A stretch of 28,691 nt of DNA, taken from JBQCHF01 sp051954955 (lineage in GTDB: Bacteria; Actinomycetota; Actinomycetes; Motilibacterales; Motilibacteraceae). Where the stretch lies: positions 1 to 28,691 of the forward strand of contig JBQCHF010000031.1 in assembly GCA_051954955.1 (NCBI GenBank), in the 5' to 3' direction. A model generated the notes under the pieces. The model did no database searches, was not told the DNA's origin, and saw nothing but the letters and a program-made list of their open reading frames with translations. This document shows, one piece after another, positions 18,569-28,268 of the stretch. The position numbers and the translations under genes were made by a program. Within the stretch, counting starts at the first letter, position 1. Each line of letters starts with the position of its first letter.

Positions 18569-20338
18569 CTACTTGGAGACGTAGAGGTCCGCGTACGGCC
18601 AGGAGCCGTAGGGCGCCCACAGGTAGACCTTGCCGTTGTCGCCCGAGGCCGAGTGGACGTTGGAGCCGGCGAGGCGCTGCTCACGACCGAAGCGGGTCGG
18701 GACGACCCACACGTTGGCCATGGCCTCCTTGTTGAGTGCCTTCCACATCTCGCCCTGCTTGGTGCGGTCGAGCTCGCCCTGCGCGGCCTTGACCTTGGCG
18801 TTGTACGCCTGGTCGTCCACGTAGGAGATGTCGAAGCCACCGGAGATGGTGAACAGCGGCGGGATGACGGTGGAGGCGTTCAGCCAGTCCGGGCCCCAGC
18901 CGGCGAGGATGAGGGCGTTGGCCTTGGCCGGGTTCTGGACGGTCGGGTAGAACTGGCCCGGCGGGATCGGGTTCGGCGTGACCTTGATGCCGGCCTTGCC
19001 GAGGGAGTCGACGACGGCCGCAGCGCCCTTGTCGTTGGTCGGGGTCTGCGGGTAGTCGTACTTGATCTCCGGCATCGGGGCGCCCGACTCGGCGATCAGC
19101 TTCTTCGCGTACTCCGGGTCACCGTTGTCCGGGATCTTCTGGCCGAGCAGCGAGTCCCACATGCCCGACGGCGCGTAGTCCTGCGGCAGGTTCGGCTTGA
19201 TGACGCCGTCGGCGAGGTCACCGGAGAAGTTGCCACCGGAGATCGTGCGCAGCTGCGCGCGGTCCATGGCGGCGGCGATCGCCTGGCGCTGCTTGAGGTT
19301 CGGGACCTTCTTGACGTTGACCGCGATGTAGCGGACGTAGGGGTCCAGCTCGTTCACGCGGCGGTCGGCGAAGCGCGGGTCGTTGAAGACCGTGGCCAGC
19401 GAGGCCGGCTCCACCGGGTCCTGCGAGATCGCGGTCTTGTCCTCGGCGGCGTCGGCCTGCATGCGCTGGTCGATGACGGCCGCGTCGAGACCGAACTTCA
19501 TGACGATCTGGTCCGGAAGAGCCGGGCGGTAGGAGTCGGTGTCCTTCGACCACTGGTCGTTGCGGACCAGGACCAGCTGCTGGCCCTTGGTGTACTCCTG
19601 GATCTTGTACGGACCGTCCGACATCGGCTTGTCGTCGTACTTCTCACCCGTGTCAGCGGCCTTCGGCACCGGGGCGAAGGCGGTCAGGGTGACGGTGTAG
19701 TTGAAGTCACCGACCGGCTGGTTCAGGTTGAACGTGATCGTCTTGTCGTCCGACGAGCAGCTCACGGCCTTGTCGAAGGCGGCCTGGCCGGCGGCGTCGT
19801 TCTTGTACGGCCCCTTGTAGACCGAAGCGCCTTCCTTGTCCTTGGGGATGTCCAGGTACTGGATGGCGTAGGTCGGACCGTCGGTGATGACGTCCTGGGC
19901 GAACGTGCGCGAGACGCCGTACTTGATGTCGGCGCAGGTGACGGGCTTGCCGTCCTCCCACTTCACGCCGTCCCTCAGCGTGAACGCCCAGGTCTTGCCG
20001 CCGTTGGAGGACTTGCCGGTGTCGGTGGCGAGGTCGCCGACCAGCTCGGAGCTGTCCTTGCCGGGGCTCAGCTTGTACTGCGTGAGCGTGCGGTTGAGGT
20101 AACCGTCGGTGAACGCCAGGTCCTCACCCGTGTAGTTGCGCTGCGGGTCGAGGTGAGCGATCTGGTCGGCCTGGGTCAGGATCGTGAGCGTCCCGCCCTT
20201 CTGCGCCGACGCGCCACCGCCCGAGCCACCACTGCTGTTCCCGTTTCCACCGCTGCTGCCGCCGCCGCACGCCGCGAGCGCGAGTGCGCCCGCGGACACG
20301 AGGACGGTGAAGCGAAGACCGATACCGGCCTTGCCCAT
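18569..20338 (-). CDS. Peptide ABC transporter substrate-binding lipoprotein (SBP family 5)
   Basis: A 589-residue lipoprotein that captures peptides outside the membrane. The signal peptide ends in lipobox ALAAC with C24 the lipidated cysteine, followed by a Gly/Ser-rich tether to about residue 48. The mature domain opens with GGTLTILTQADQIAHLDPQ and shows family-5 features such as LTQYKLSPG, a FTLRDGVKWEDGKPV segment near residue 130, and DGPYKIQEY. ATG 20338 follows AGGAGG by seven bases; the in-frame GTG at 20344 sits within the ribosome site itself. Position between typA and mshB is that of lpqW in mycobacteria, which is from the same superfamily. Ligand range is unknown. Confidence 0.92.
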   Translation of the reverse strand: MGKAGIGLRFTVLVSAGALALAACGGGSSGGNGNSSGGSGGGASAQKGGTLTILTQADQIAHLDPQRNYTGEDLAFTDGYLNRTLTQYKLSPGKDSSELVGDLATDTGKSSNGGKTWAFTLRDGVKWEDGKPVTCADIKYGVSRTFAQDVITDGPTYAIQYLDIPKDKEGASVYKGPYKNDAAGQAAFDKAVSCSSDDKTITFNLNQPVGDFNYTVTLTAFAPVPKAADTGEKYDDKPMSDGPYKIQEYTKGQQLVLVRNDQWSKDTDSYRPALPDQIVMKFGLDAAVIDQRMQADAAEDKTAISQDPVEPASLATVFNDPRFADRRVNELDPYVRYIAVNVKKVPNLKQRQAIAAAMDRAQLRTISGGNFSGDLADGVIKPNLPQDYAPSGMWDSLLGQKIPDNGDPEYAKKLIAESGAPMPEIKYDYPQTPTNDKGAAAVVDSLGKAGIKVTPNPIPPGQFYPTVQNPAKANALILAGWGPDWLNASTVIPPLFTISGGFDISYVDDQAYNAKVKAAQGELDRTKQGEMWKALNKEAMANVWVVPTRFGREQRLAGSNVHSASGDNGKVYLWAPYGSWPYADLYVSK

Positions 20339-20501
20339 GTCCACTCCTCCTGGTCCATCGGCCCGGGGCCCGTACCCCGGTCCGTCATGCTCCGCCCGCG
20401 GGCGGGTTCCACCCGGCGCACGACGTGCGGCTCCGGGAGCTGTGTGGCACCTGCCGGGCGTGGTCCCCCTCGCCACGCTGGTGGCCTTGGCGCGGCGGGG
20501 G

Positions 20502-21494
20502 CTAGACGCGGCCCGCCCGCGGGTCCAGGGCGTCGCGCAGCGCGTCGCCCAGCAGGTTGAAGGCCAGCACGACGATGAACAGCGCCGTGCCGGGGATGAA
20601 GAGGTAGGCCGGGTCGACGGTGAAGAACCGGACCGAGTCGGCCAGCATCTTGCCCCAGGTGGGCGTCGGCTCGTTGACGCCGACCGAGAGGAACGACAGC
20701 GAGGCCTCGGCCGCGATGAACGTAGGCAGCGAGATCGAGACGTAGACCAGGATCGGCGCCCACAGGTTGGGCAGGATCTCCTTGAAGAGGATCCGCCGCG
20801 TCCCCGCCCCCATCGACACCGCGGCCTCGACGAACTCGCGCTCGCGGATGCTGAGCACCTGGCCGCGAACGATGCGGGCGAGGTAGGGCCAGCTGAACAC
20901 GCTGAGCACGAGGATGATGTAGGTGATCCGGGCGCTGTTGCCCTTGAACCCGATCTGCTCGAGGTTCTGGATGAGGACCAGGCTCAGCGCCAGCAAGATC
21001 AGCAGCTGCGGGAAGCTGAGGATCAGGTCCATCACGCGGCCCAGCGTGGCGTCCAGGAAGCCGCGCGAGTAGCCGGCCACGATGCCGAAGAAGACCCCGA
21101 GCACCGTGGTGATGATGCTGCCGACCACCGCGATGAGCAGCGAGATGCGGGCGCCGTAGAGGAGCCGGGCGAAGATGTCGCGACCGGTCAACGGCTCGAC
21201 CCCGAGCGGGTGGGTCAGGCTGATGCCGCCGCCCCAGCCGATCGGCAGACCGCCGTCCTGGCTGACCGCCTTGGAGTCGAAGTCGGTCGGGCTGACACCG
21301 ATCGCCTTGCAGATGAGCGGGGCGAAGATCGCGACAAGGAAGATGATCACCAGCGCCCAGAGACTGATCATCGCCACCTTGTCGCGGCGCAGGCGCGCCC
21401 AGGCGATCTGGGTGAGGGAGCGACCTGCGACGCCGGAGGAAGTTTCCTCGGCGGGGGCGGTCGAGGCCTCAGCGACCTGCGACGGGACTGCCAT
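20502..21494 (-). CDS. Peptide ABC transporter permease (DppC type)
   Basis: A 330-residue permease. It has an N-terminal cytoplasmic tail of about 40 residues, a first helix (VAMISLWALVIIFLVAIFAP), and the DppC hallmark HPLGVEPLTGRDIFARLLYGAR split over residues 94-115. Five further helices follow. The EAA coupling loop reads EFVEAAVSMGAGTRRILFKE. Its ATG 21494 has only a weak GAAAGG 11 bases upstream. It is the first gene of the operon, an unusual placement because dppC-type genes normally follow dppB; the binding-protein gene starts 163 bases downstream. Confidence 0.9.
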   Translation of the reverse strand: MAVPSQVAEASTAPAEETSSGVAGRSLTQIAWARLRRDKVAMISLWALVIIFLVAIFAPLICKAIGVSPTDFDSKAVSQDGGLPIGWGGGISLTHPLGVEPLTGRDIFARLLYGARISLLIAVVGSIITTVLGVFFGIVAGYSRGFLDATLGRVMDLILSFPQLLILLALSLVLIQNLEQIGFKGNSARITYIILVLSVFSWPYLARIVRGQVLSIREREFVEAAVSMGAGTRRILFKEILPNLWAPILVYVSISLPTFIAAEASLSFLSVGVNEPTPTWGKMLADSVRFFTVDPAYLFIPGTALFIVVLAFNLLGDALRDALDPRAGRV

Positions 21495-21546
21495 GTGGCC
21501 GTAAACCTTTCGCGACGCGCGGGTGTCCGGGTTGCGGACGCTCAGG

Positions 21547-21577
21547 ACTGTACGTCAGAGCCGCGCGCATCTGGCAA
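21547..21577 (-). promoter_or_regulatory. Candidate promoter of the peptide transporter operon
   Basis: On the minus strand TTGCCA (21572-21577) and TACAGT (21547-21552) are separated by 19 bases, about 55 bases ahead of the ATG at 21494. The hexamers are reasonable for a housekeeping sigma factor, but the spacing is slightly long. Confidence 0.4.
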
Positions 21578-21795
21578 TCAGGGGACGCGTGCCGTTGCGC
21601 AATCGTGACCGGCCGGTAACGTCACCGCATCCCGGGCACGCCCTCTCACCCCTACGGCGCTGACCTGCGGCGATGCGGGCGACAGGCGCCGGACAACCCT
21701 CCACCAGCCCCGACGCCCCTCACCGGACGTGCAACCGTCCGGGCACACCGACGGATGCCGAGGACCCGGTCGCCCCCGGCGTGTCGCCGGACGCG

Positions 21796-21853
21796 GCCGG
21801 GTCGGCCAGCGGCTGAGTCGGCCAGCGGCCGGGTCGGCCAGCCGCTGGGTCGG
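21796..21853. repeat. 16-bp tandem repeat, about 3.6 copies
   Basis: The unit GCCGGGTCGGCCAGCG is repeated in direct orientation with one to three changes per copy. It lies about 50 bases past the typA stop (21903) and before the transporter operon promoter. No coding role is seen; it may be a slippage-prone minisatellite. Confidence 0.7.
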
Positions 21854-21902
21854 GTGAGCGGTGTGGATCGCGAGGGGAAGCGGTGGCTGGGACGGCTGCG
21901 GC

Positions 21903-23768
<1,866 letters not shown>

Positions 23769-23854
23769 TCGGGCGCGCTCGATCCTGGCGACGACGGGGG
23801 ATGGCCCCATGGTAGTGGGCGTTCGCGTGGGGGCGGTCGGCGTGCTCGCTGGGG

Positions 23855-24060
23855 CACGGTCAAGGGCGTTGGTGACGGGGGCTCTTGCTCGGGGCGGCTC
23901 TTGCTGCCGGCGCGCAGATGGCGAGACACGGTCAACGGCGCTGGGAACGGCGACGGGCGTGCGCGGAGCGGCTCTTGCTGCCGGCGTGCAGATGGCGCGA
24001 CACGGTCAACGGCGCTGGGAACGGCGACGGAGGTGCTCGGGCGGCCATTGCTGCCGGGCG
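23855..24060. repeat. 72-74-bp tandem repeat upstream of typA
   Basis: Three successive units begin with CACGGTCAA at 23855, 23927 and 24001 (steps of 72 and 74 bases); the first is shorter and degenerate. Units two and three share an exact 30-base stretch from CACGGTCAACGG to GAACGGCGACGG. The segment GGCTCTTGCTGCCGGCG is also shared, at 23896 and 23970, with a decayed third copy at 24044. GTCAACGGCGC resembles the GTCAACAGCGC end of element A. Lies 87-290 bases upstream of the typA start; any regulatory role is unproven. Confidence 0.8.
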
Positions 24061-24088
24061 CCGGACGCTCCTCGGGCCGCCGGGCGCG

Positions 24089-24287
24089 CGAGTGGAGAGC
24101 TGTTGCGCGGCCCCCAGGCGGGGGTGCCGCGCCACGGCGTTCCACTCGATCTTCCGAGCGGCAGAGTATGACCGTATTGCACGTTTTCGCGGCGTGTCGC
24201 GACAACACTGTCACACTCTCCGCTCGGGCCGCCGGCCGGTCACCGAACCCCGCCCCGCGCCCGGTTCCCCCCGTCAACAGCCGCCTT
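24089..24287. repeat. Structured inverted-repeat element B
   Basis: Second copy of the element seen at 2271-2535. A 60-base imperfect palindrome (24089-24148) runs from CGAGTGGA to TTCCACTCG with a GGCCCCC/GGGGGTGCC centre. ATCTTC follows, as in element A. Then come arms CGAGCGGCAGAGTATGAC (24155-24172) and GTCACACTCTCCGCTCG (24210-24226) around a spacer of exactly 37 bases. The right end CCGTCAACAGCCGCCTT (24271-24287) is the exact complement of the element A left end. No clear left end is visible; tandem repeats occupy that place. Together with the repeats it fills the gene-free interval 23769-24397. Confidence 0.75.
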
Positions 24288-24397
24288 TCACCCCCGCACG
24301 GACCGCACGGCCGGCCAGACCATCCCCCCCTGCGAATCTTGAGACCCCCTGCACCCTGCTGAGCGTGGATCTGCATCAAGATGCGCGGAAGGGGGGG

Positions 24398-26494
24398 TCA
24401 GACCCTCCCGGGCAGCGGCACGTCGAACCAGACGACCTTCCCGCTCGCCGTGGAGCGGGCGCCCCAGCGCCGGGCCAGGGTGCCGACCAGGTGCAGGCCG
24501 CGCCCGCCCTCGGCGTCGGCGTCGGCGCGCATCAGGCGCGGGAGGCGGGTGTCGTGGTCGGCCACGGACACCTCGAGGCGGTCGTCGAGCAGGAGCAGGC
24601 GCAGCTCGACGGGGTCCTTGGCGTAGCGGATGGCGTTGGTGACCAGCTCGCTGACCAGCAGCGTCGCGGTGTCGTCGAGCGGCTGCAGGCCCCACTGCTC
24701 CAGCGCGCCGCGGGTCAAGGCGCGGGCGCTGGAGACCGCGGCCAGGTCCGAGGGGACCCGCCAGGTCTCGGCGCGGCGCTCGGGCAGCGCGTGCAGGCGG
24801 GCGGCGAGCAGGGCGACGTCGTCGTCGTGGGCGGCATCGCGCCCGAGGCGGGCCAGGACGTCGTCGCAGAGGGCGTCGAGGTCGTCCGGAGCGGTGTCCA
24901 GGGCGGCCCGCAGGGCGTCGAGGCCGTGGTCCAGGTCCAGGTCGCGCGACTCCACCAGGCCGTCGGTGTAGAGGACCACCCGGGTGCCGTCGGGGACGTC
25001 CACGCAGGCGCTCTCGAAGGCGACCCCGCCGACGCCGAGGGGCGCGCCGGAGGGGATCGGCAGCAGCGTGGCGGGGCCGCCGGGAGGGATCAGCACCGGG
25101 GGCAGGTGCCCGGCCGAGGCCCACCGCAGCTCCCGGGTGACGGGGTCGTAGACGGCGTAGACGCAGGTGGCCAGCTGCACCTGGGCCAGGCTCTGCGCGA
25201 GGTCATCGAGGTGCGCGACGACGTCCTCGGGCATCAGGTCGAGCACCGCGAGGGTGCGCACGGCGGTGCGCAGCTGCCCCATGGCTGCGGCCGCGCGGAC
25301 ACCGCGCCCCATGACGTCGCCCACCACGAGGGCCACCCGTCCCCCGGCCAGCGGGATGACGTCGAACCAGTCGCCGCCGACCTCGGTGGTGCTCACCCCG
25401 GGCAGGTAGCGCGAGGCGACCTCGACCTCCTGCACCCGCTGCTCATCCGGCGGCAGCAGGTGCCGCTGCAGAGCCAGGGCGGTGGCGCGCTCCCGCGTGT
25501 AGAGGCGGGCGTTGTCCATGGCCAGCCCGGCGCGGTGACCGAGCTCGGCGGCCAGCGCGAGGTCCTGGGCGTCGAAGGTGCGGCTGTCCCTGCTCCGCAC
25601 GAAGGACGCGACACCGAGCACGGCGCCGCGGGCCACCAGCGGCACGACGACGGCGGAGCCGACGCCGACGGCGAGGACGGCCTGCACCTCGTCGTCGTTG
25701 CGGGCGGCCCGCCGCACGAACTCCTCGTCCACCGGGTCGACCAGCTGCGGGCGCCCGGTGGCGATGGCCCGCGCGGCCGGGGCGTCCGGGGGGTAGTCCA
25801 GCGAGGCGGTGACGACCGGGAAGCGGTCGGCCAGGTGCTCGTCGTGGCTGCGGAAGGCGAGCCGGGTCATCCGGGTGCCCGGGGGACCGGACGGCGCGTC
25901 CTCGCCCTGGAACAGGCTGTCCAGCAGGTCGACCGCCGCGTGGTCGGCGAAGCGCGGCACGGCGATGTCGCACAGCTCCTCCGCCGTGCGGCGCAGGTCC
26001 AGGCTGGTGCCGACCCGCGCGCTCGCCTCGTCGAGCAGGGCGAGGCGGAACTGCGCCGAGGAGACCGCCTGCAGCGCCTCGTGCCGGGCGGTGACGTCGG
26101 TCGCGAACGCGGCGACGCCGAGCGCGCGCCCGTCCTCGCCGTCGATCCGGCTGTAGGTGACCTCGAAGACCCGGTCGCGACGGGGGTCGGCGGGGGTTCG
26201 GCCGCGGTGCAGGACGTTGGTGGCCGGCAGGCCGGTCTCGAGGACGCGGCGCATCACGTCCTCGACGGCCGCGTCCATGTGCGGCAGAAGCTCGGGCACC
26301 CGCCGGCCGTGGTGCTCCTCGACCGGCAGCCCGTTGATGCGGGCCAGGGCCGCGTTGACCGTGCGGAACCGCAGCTGGTCGTCGAAGATCGCGAGCCCGA
26401 GCGGGCTCTGCTCGACCATGGCGCTGAGCAGCGCGACCTGGCGCTCCAGGTCGTCGTCGACCAGCGCTCCGTCGCCGGTGGGCATGCTGCTCAC
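24398..26494 (-). CDS. PAS-GAF-SpoIIE phosphatase-HATPase regulatory protein
   Basis: A 698-residue signalling protein of the partner-switching type. Order: PAS (about 20-125, from LLSAMVEQSPLGLAIFDDQ), GAF (about 145-315, ending GLAMDNARLYTRE), PP2C-type SpoIIE phosphatase (about 335-545), and an RsbW-like HATPase (about 560-695). The phosphatase metal sites are VGGDWFD, VVGDVMGRG and the final DDVALLAAR. The HATPase has LLVSELVTNAIRYA and GGRGLHLV. Such proteins dephosphorylate anti-anti-sigma factors and may phosphorylate them too; none is encoded nearby. GTG 26494 follows CAGGG by five bases; ATG 26485 and GTG 26518 are alternatives. No membrane segment. Confidence 0.88.
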   Translation of the reverse strand: MSSMPTGDGALVDDDLERQVALLSAMVEQSPLGLAIFDDQLRFRTVNAALARINGLPVEEHHGRRVPELLPHMDAAVEDVMRRVLETGLPATNVLHRGRTPADPRRDRVFEVTYSRIDGEDGRALGVAAFATDVTARHEALQAVSSAQFRLALLDEASARVGTSLDLRRTAEELCDIAVPRFADHAAVDLLDSLFQGEDAPSGPPGTRMTRLAFRSHDEHLADRFPVVTASLDYPPDAPAARAIATGRPQLVDPVDEEFVRRAARNDDEVQAVLAVGVGSAVVVPLVARGAVLGVASFVRSRDSRTFDAQDLALAAELGHRAGLAMDNARLYTRERATALALQRHLLPPDEQRVQEVEVASRYLPGVSTTEVGGDWFDVIPLAGGRVALVVGDVMGRGVRAAAAMGQLRTAVRTLAVLDLMPEDVVAHLDDLAQSLAQVQLATCVYAVYDPVTRELRWASAGHLPPVLIPPGGPATLLPIPSGAPLGVGGVAFESACVDVPDGTRVVLYTDGLVESRDLDLDHGLDALRAALDTAPDDLDALCDDVLARLGRDAAHDDDVALLAARLHALPERRAETWRVPSDLAAVSSARALTRGALEQWGLQPLDDTATLLVSELVTNAIRYAKDPVELRLLLLDDRLEVSVADHDTRLPRLMRADADAEGGRGLHLVGTLARRWGARSTASGKVVWFDVPLPGRV

Positions 26495-26539
26495 GCATGC
26501 CCTGCTGCCCGCTGGCACACCGCGTCACACACGCGGGCC

Positions 26540-26971
26540 TTACCTCGCGCTCCGCTGCGGTCCGGGGACGACCCCGACGGCCTCGGCGACGGCTGCGACC
26601 GCGGACACGTCACCCGGCAGCCAGTCCACCGTCCACCACTCCCCCGCCGGCAGCCAGCGCAGCTCGTCGTGCTCCTGGAGCGGCCTCGGCTCCCCCGCCG
26701 CGCGCGCCGTCCAGACGCGCAGCACCAGCCCGTCGCCCAGCGGGAAGTCGCCGCCGACCCGATCGCCGAGCTCGACCAGCACGCCGAGCTCCTCGCGGCA
26801 CTCGCGCACCAGCGCCGCCTCGTCGCTCTCGCCGGGCTCCACCTTGCCGCCGGGCAGCTCCCACCGGCCGGCCAGCTCAGGTGGCGCGGTGCGGCGCGCA
26901 GCGAGCAGCCGGTCGCCGTCGAGCAGGGCCGCGCCGACGACGACACGAAGGTGGGCACCGGGGTCGACCAC
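26540..26971 (-). CDS. mutT: NUDIX hydrolase, MutT-like (8-oxo-dGTP diphosphatase family)
   Basis: A 143-residue NUDIX enzyme. The Nudix box runs from residue 38 (GGKVEPGE) to REEL-type REEUxEE as CREELGV, fitting GX5EX7REUXEEXGU. The opening VVVGAALLDGDRLLAARRT and ELAGRWELPGGK are typical of MutT, which clears oxidised nucleotides. The C-terminal WLPAGEWWTVDWLPGD matches too. Exact substrate cannot be told from sequence. GTG 26971 lies six bases after a CAGGCT -10-like hexamer (26978-26983) without a ribosome site, so it may be leaderless. Divergent from the dehydratase gene at 27063. Confidence 0.87.
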   Translation of the reverse strand: MVDPGAHLRVVVGAALLDGDRLLAARRTAPPELAGRWELPGGKVEPGESDEAALVRECREELGVLVELGDRVGGDFPLGDGLVLRVWTARAAGEPRPLQEHDELRWLPAGEWWTVDWLPGDVSAVAAVAEAVGVVPGPQRSAR

Positions 26972-27062
26972 GTCGACAGCCTGCCAGGCGCTCGAGCCGC
27001 GGCGGTGCGGGCGACGGGCACCGCGGGGAGGATGGGCGGGACTGCCGCAAGGGAGGGACGAC

Positions 27063-27398
27063 ATGGTCAGGCTGCTCACCGACGAGGAGATCGAGCGGCA
27101 GCTGCTCGATCTCCCCCACTGGACGCGGCAGGGGCGCGAGCTGGTCCGCGAGGTGGAGGCACCGGACTTCCGCACCGGCATCGCCGTCGTCGCCGCCGTC
27201 GCCGACCTGGCCGAGGAGGTGGACCACCACCCGGACATCGACGTGCGCTGGCGGACGCTGCGGCTCGCGGTGTGGACGCACGTCGCCGGGGGGATCACCC
27301 AGCTGGACATCGAGCTCGCGCACCGCATCGACGAGGTGGTCGCGGACGTGCTTGCGCCGCGCGGTGGCGGCCGGATCGAGGAGGAGGGTGCCTGGTGA
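27063..27398 (+). CDS. 4a-hydroxytetrahydrobiopterin dehydratase
   Basis: Pterin-4a-carbinolamine dehydratase, 111 residues, the standard family length. It removes water from 4a-hydroxytetrahydropterin; in bacteria lacking aromatic hydroxylases it may serve another pterin. The catalytic signature is intact: EEVDHHPDID with H55 and H56, then H73 in WTHVAGGIT and D82 in LDIELAHRID. N-terminal LTDEEIERQL and LPHW match the family's first helix. ATG 27063 has GGGAGGGACGAC ahead of it. The stop overlaps the next start by four bases (GTGA), so it is translationally coupled to the VIT-family gene. Confidence 0.92.
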   Translation: MVRLLTDEEIERQLLDLPHWTRQGRELVREVEAPDFRTGIAVVAAVADLAEEVDHHPDIDVRWRTLRLAVWTHVAGGITQLDIELAHRIDEVVADVLAPRGGGRIEEEGAW

Positions 27399-28207
27399 GC
27401 GCAGAGGACCGTCCCGGTCCGGGGAGCTCGAGAGCGTGGTCGGCGTCGCCGGCGGCCCCGGCGGGAGCGGCCCCGGTGCAGGACCTCACCGGCCACCAGC
27501 ACGCCCACCCGGGCTCGGAGGAGCCGAAGGAGGGCGGGCTCGGCGACCGCACCAACCGGATCCGCGCGGCCGTGCTCGGCGCCAACGACGGCATCGTGTC
27601 CGTCGCGGGCATCGTGCTGGGCGTGGCCGGTGCGACGACGGACCGCACCCAGATCCTGGTGGCCGGCCTGGCCGGTCTGGTGGCCGGCGCCCTGTCCATG
27701 GCCTCCGGCGAGTACGTCTCGGTCAGCTCGCAGCGCGACACCGAGCAGGCCGCGCTGGAGCGGGAGAGGCGCGAGCTCCGGGAGAACCCCCGCGCGGAGC
27801 AGGAGGAGCTCGCGGGGATGTACGAGGAGCAGGGGGTGTCCCCGCACCTGGCCCACGCGGTGGCGGCCGAGCTGCACGCGGAGGACCCACTCACGGCGCA
27901 CGCCCGGATGGAGCTGGGCATCGACCCGGACGAGCTGGTGAGCCCCTGGGGTGCGGCCATCAGCTCCTTCGTCTCGTTCACGATCGGCGCCCTGCTGCCG
28001 CTGCTCACCGTGGCGCTGGTACCGGTCGCCGCGCGCTTCCCGGCCACGTTCGTGGCGATGCTGGTCGCCCTCGCGCTCACCGGCTGGTTCAGCGCCCGGC
28101 TCGGCGACGCCCCGGTCGGCCGGGCGCTCGCGCGCAACGTGCTGGGCGGTGCTGTCGCGATGGCCGCCACCTACGGCGTCGGCCGGCTGGTGGGCGTGGC
28201 CGTCTGA
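27395..28207 (+). CDS. VIT1/CCC1 family transporter
   Basis: A 270-residue membrane protein of the vacuolar iron transporter family, linked to Fe2+ or Mn2+ transport. The first helix has the motif VLGANDGIVSVAGIVLG (about 60-76), then GLVAGALSMASGEYVSV (about 94-110). A charged cytoplasmic helical segment (112-182) follows, rich in Glu (ERERRELRENP, EEQGVSP), and three C-terminal helices (186-210, 216-235, 248-268). The first 50 residues are a Pro/Ala/His-containing tail. Start is GTG 27395, overlapping the dehydratase stop. Metal specificity is not established by the sequence. Confidence 0.9.
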   Translation: MSAEDRPGPGSSRAWSASPAAPAGAAPVQDLTGHQHAHPGSEEPKEGGLGDRTNRIRAAVLGANDGIVSVAGIVLGVAGATTDRTQILVAGLAGLVAGALSMASGEYVSVSSQRDTEQAALERERRELRENPRAEQEELAGMYEEQGVSPHLAHAVAAELHAEDPLTAHARMELGIDPDELVSPWGAAISSFVSFTIGALLPLLTVALVPVAARFPATFVAMLVALALTGWFSARLGDAPVGRALARNVLGGAVAMAATYGVGRLVGVAV

Positions 28208-28268
28208 CCCGGGTTCCGCCTGCTCCTGGTGGGCACGCCCAGGGCACGAGAGAGCCCGAGGAGGCGAT

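Larger units (their letters stand above)
21495..21902. other. Gene-free stretch upstream of the peptide transporter operon
   Basis: It holds the candidate operon promoter at 21547-21577 and a 16-bp tandem repeat at 21796-21853. The remainder shows no coding resemblance on either strand. Confidence 0.5.

Noticed and set aside
18318..18584. Plus-strand 88-codon frame with a hydrophobic helix (LLVLGGAVVLVLLG)
   Set aside because: The hydrophobic stretch comes from CTG/GTG-rich low-complexity DNA in the gap after the binding-protein gene. There is no ribosome site, the frame overlaps two hairpins, and it resembles no family.
23855..24060. Tandem repeats as a CRISPR array
   Set aside because: Units are 72-74 bases with similarity across most of their length, with no alternation of short repeats and unique spacers and no cas genes.
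23885..27394. Very long plus-strand open frame opposite the regulator and mutT-like genes
   Set aside because: It is a high-GC antisense shadow. Only its last part, from GTG 27395, is a real gene (VIT family).
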